Assembly: GCA_013816415.1 (NCBI GenBank)
Contig: JACDEN010000158.1
Location: forward strand, 1-6,528
From: Planctomycetota bacterium
GTDB taxonomy: Bacteria > Planctomycetota > UBA11346
DNA: 6,528 nucleotides
Reading direction: 5' to 3'
Position 1 is the stretch's first letter, and each line of letters opens with the position of its first letter. Position numbers and translations under genes: made by a program. Positions 5,321-6,528 of this stretch are shown one piece after another. A model generated the notes under the pieces. It searched no databases and was not told where the DNA came from. It saw nothing but the letters and a program-made list of their open reading frames with translations.

Positions 5321-6133
5321 TCACATATCGCGCGGGCCCCGCCGCTTCTTCGGCGGCAGCTCCGCATCCTGCTTGCCGCCATTGCCGGCGACGTGGGCAT
5401 GATGGGTCTGGTCGTTGTCGTCGCGCGTGGTGACCGAGCCGTCGGCGTGGATCGCGAAGCTGTCCGGACTGTAGCCGTCGGATTTCGGGCCCGCGACCGG
5501 CTCTCCGCGGGCGTCGATGTGCAGCGTTCCCTGATCATCGAGGAACGCCGTCGCCGGATACTCGACCTCGGCCTGGCCGTCGGCGTCACGGGTTTTCACG
5601 GTCACGGGATTGCGATTGCCCACCGCGGCGCCGATTGCGATCCGCGACTCGCTGCCGTCGTCCCAGGTGACGGTGAGGTCCTTCGCCGGAGCTGCCGAGA
5701 CCGGATCCGCGCGTCCGGGCTCATCCTCGTCGCCCGGCCGCAGCCGGCCGGCTCCCGGCTGATCCTGCTCCATCGGTCCGCGCGGCATCATCGGCGGAAT
5801 TCCGGGCATCATGCGCGGCATCCCGCCGTTGAAGAGGTGCGCCTCGCGCAGTGGATCAGCGCGGTCGAGGACGAGCACGACCAGGAATCCTTTGCCGTCG
5901 GGGCTCGCCCCGAGGCTGGTGGTCTGGCTGATGCGCCAGCCCTTCTTCAGCAGCTCGGCCAGCGCATAGGGAAGTTCCACCGTGCCATCCCCCGCCGGCG
6001 TCGGCGCGGGAATGGTGATGGTCATCACGCGCACCGCGAGCTCGCCGCCACCGCGCTCGGCGGGCGGCGGCGCATCGGTGGCGCCAGCGGCGGCGCACAG
6101 GCTGAGCAGGCAGAGGGCGACGCGTCGGATCAT
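5321..6133 (-). CDS. Secreted protein of unknown function with Met/Pro-rich linker
   Basis: 270 residues. The ATG at 6133 is chosen over an upstream in-frame ATG because GGGAGG (minus, 6144-6139) lies 5 nt before it and it starts a short signal peptide (MIRRVALCLLSLCAAAGA). LSLC is not a good lipobox, so ordinary Sec export is likelier than a lipoprotein. Residues about 31-92 form a small alpha/beta module, with ALAELLKKGWRISQTT followed by the strand FLVVLVLDR. This pattern recalls DUF4177-like domains (helix, GW, strand), a weak resemblance. About 100-150 is a low-complexity linker rich in Met, Pro and Gly, then acidic. About 151-245 looks beta-rich, with GTLHIDARGEP (202-212) and FAIHADGSVTTRD (226-238) as possible related strands. 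The tail is basic (PPKKRRGPRD). I do not recognise the protein. It has the same direction as the kinase 436 bp downstream and is divergent from the gene at 6291. Confidence 0.7.
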   Translation of the reverse strand: MIRRVALCLLSLCAAAGATDAPPPAERGGGELAVRVMTITIPAPTPAGDGTVELPYALAELLKKGWRISQTTSLGASPDGKGFLVVLVLDRADPLREAHLFNGGMPRMMPGIPPMMPRGPMEQDQPGAGRLRPGDEDEPGRADPVSAAPAKDLTVTWDDGSESRIAIGAAVGNRNPVTVKTRDADGQAEVEYPATAFLDDQGTLHIDARGEPVAGPKSDGYSPDSFAIHADGSVTTRDDNDQTHHAHVAGNGGKQDAELPPKKRRGPRDM

Positions 6134-6144
6134 GGAGGCCTCCC
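6134..6144 (-). promoter_or_regulatory. Shine-Dalgarno site inside a 10-bp palindrome
   Basis: GGGAGG (6144-6139 on the minus strand) sits 5 nt before the ATG at 6133 and fixes that start. Positions 6134-6143 form the perfect palindrome GGAGGCCTCC, so the ribosome site and the bases next to the ATG are mutually complementary. Confidence 0.55.
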
Positions 6145-6240
6145 GGTTCATGGACGTGGTCGGGTTTCCCACCTTTCGCGCAACCGGAATGTATCATCTG
6201 ATCCGCCTGGGCTCCGACCTACCCTGCTGCGAGTGCACCA

Positions 6241-6268
6241 ATCGGATTGACCGTCCCTCGAATCCGAT
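6241..6268. promoter_or_regulatory. Candidate operator: 8-bp inverted repeat in the divergent intergenic region
   Basis: ATCGGATT (6241-6248) and AATCCGAT (6261-6268) are perfect inverted arms with 12 bp between them and 20 bp between their centres, about two DNA turns. That geometry suits a dimeric regulator. The left arm overlaps the candidate -35 box and the right arm fills the spacer of the promoter for the gene at 6291. Confidence 0.45.
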
Positions 6269-6275
6269 GTACGCT
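6247..6275 (+). promoter_or_regulatory. Candidate sigma70-type promoter of the right-edge gene
   Basis: TTGACC (6247-6252) matches TTGACA at five positions. It is followed after exactly 17 bp by TACGCT (6270-6275), which keeps only the T, A and final T of TATAAT. Transcription would begin near 6282, leaving a very short leader before the ATG at 6291. The weak -10 box keeps confidence low. Confidence 0.35.
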
Positions 6276-6290
6276 TTCATGGAAACATCC

Positions 6291-6528
6291 ATGCGCACCT
6301 TATTTCGCCGCCTCTCGCCCAGAGTCGCTGCCTTCTCTCTGGTATGGTTGTCCGCTGGCGCGATCTCTGCCGCCGAGCCCATGGCCTCCTGGCGCGCCGG
6401 CGAGGGCACCGTCGACGGGGCCGCCGCCAGATCCGGGATCGCCATCGCCCTCGGCCAGGCGGTCGCCAGCAGCGCGACGATGCCCGCCCGCATCGAACTG
6501 GTGGCTCCGGCCGCGGGGGCGTTGACCC
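6291..6528 (+). CDS. N-terminal part of a secreted protein, cut by the window edge
   Basis: 79 codons are open to the end of the window without a stop. The frame also has ATGs at 6267 and 6279. The start at 6291 is preferred because it gives a compact Sec signal (MRTLFRRLSPRVAAF, then LVWLSAGAISA, cleavage near residues 27-28), and because the earlier ATGs lie in the putative operator and promoter. The ribosome site is weak (GGAAA at 6281-6285). The mature start, EPMASWRAGEGTVDGAAARS, faintly recalls the opening of LamG/concanavalin A-like domains (tryptophan, then an acidic-Gly run, then a SG motif), but too little is present to assign a family. It is divergent from the secreted protein at 6133-5321, and both may share control through the 157-bp region between them. 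Confidence 0.6.
   Translation, partial: MRTLFRRLSPRVAAFSLVWLSAGAISAAEPMASWRAGEGTVDGAAARSGIAIALGQAVASSATMPARIELVAPAAGALT

Noticed and set aside
6080..6133. Lipoprotein signal in the secreted protein (LSLC)
   Set aside because: Leu directly before Cys does not fit the lipobox, where Gly, Ala or Ser is expected, so a normal Sec cleavage after the Ala-Gly-Ala stretch is more likely.
4640..6250. 536-residue plus-strand frame spanning the kinase 5' part, the repeats and the secreted protein
   Set aside because: It crosses two genes and an intergenic array, contains Leu-Ala and Lys-Pro runs encoded by the hexamers, and has no credible start or domain.

Overview
This is a GC-rich, low-complexity-prone stretch of a diderm bacterial chromosome. 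It holds three complete genes on the minus strand and the first 79 codons of a divergent plus-strand gene at the right edge. The kinase layout (Hanks-type kinase, one membrane helix, a concanavalin A-like domain and a long helical-repeat tail) is common in Planctomycetota and related PVC lineages. An outer-membrane beta-barrel gene confirms a diderm envelope. The phylum is inference from domain style only; no marker gene is present.

In transcription order on the minus strand: (1) a secreted two-part protein of unknown function (6133-5321); (2) a 1038-residue transmembrane Ser/Thr protein kinase (4884-1768); (3) a 410-residue outer-membrane beta-barrel protein of the BBP2 type (1425-193). The gaps are 436 bp and 342 bp and are filled with repeats, so these are probably separate transcription units and not one operon. 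A fourth, secreted protein starts on the plus strand at about 6291 from a compact divergent promoter region. Three of the four products carry export signals and the fourth is a membrane-spanning kinase, so the shared theme is the cell envelope. No direct functional link between them can be shown from sequence.

The most unusual content is between the genes. A modular repeat family made of (a) hexamers GGCTTT/GGCTCT, (b) the 7-bp palindromic unit GACGTCG and (c) an 18-bp element GGCGCGCACCGCAGGTGT occupies both sides of the kinase gene. Five exact copies of the 18-mer lie in inverted orientation around the kinase (three upstream, two downstream), with the hexamers beside them, so the kinase sits like a cassette between inverted arrays. 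A second, partial set of hexamers and heptamers in reversed orientation lies next to the stop codon of gene 1. A different family, a chain of seven short hairpins that mostly have 3-nt loops, fills the 190 bp after the beta-barrel gene.

The repeats lack stop codons in most frames and create long false open frames, including a false 73-residue N-terminal extension of the kinase. No tRNA, rRNA, CRISPR array, transposase or integrase is visible.
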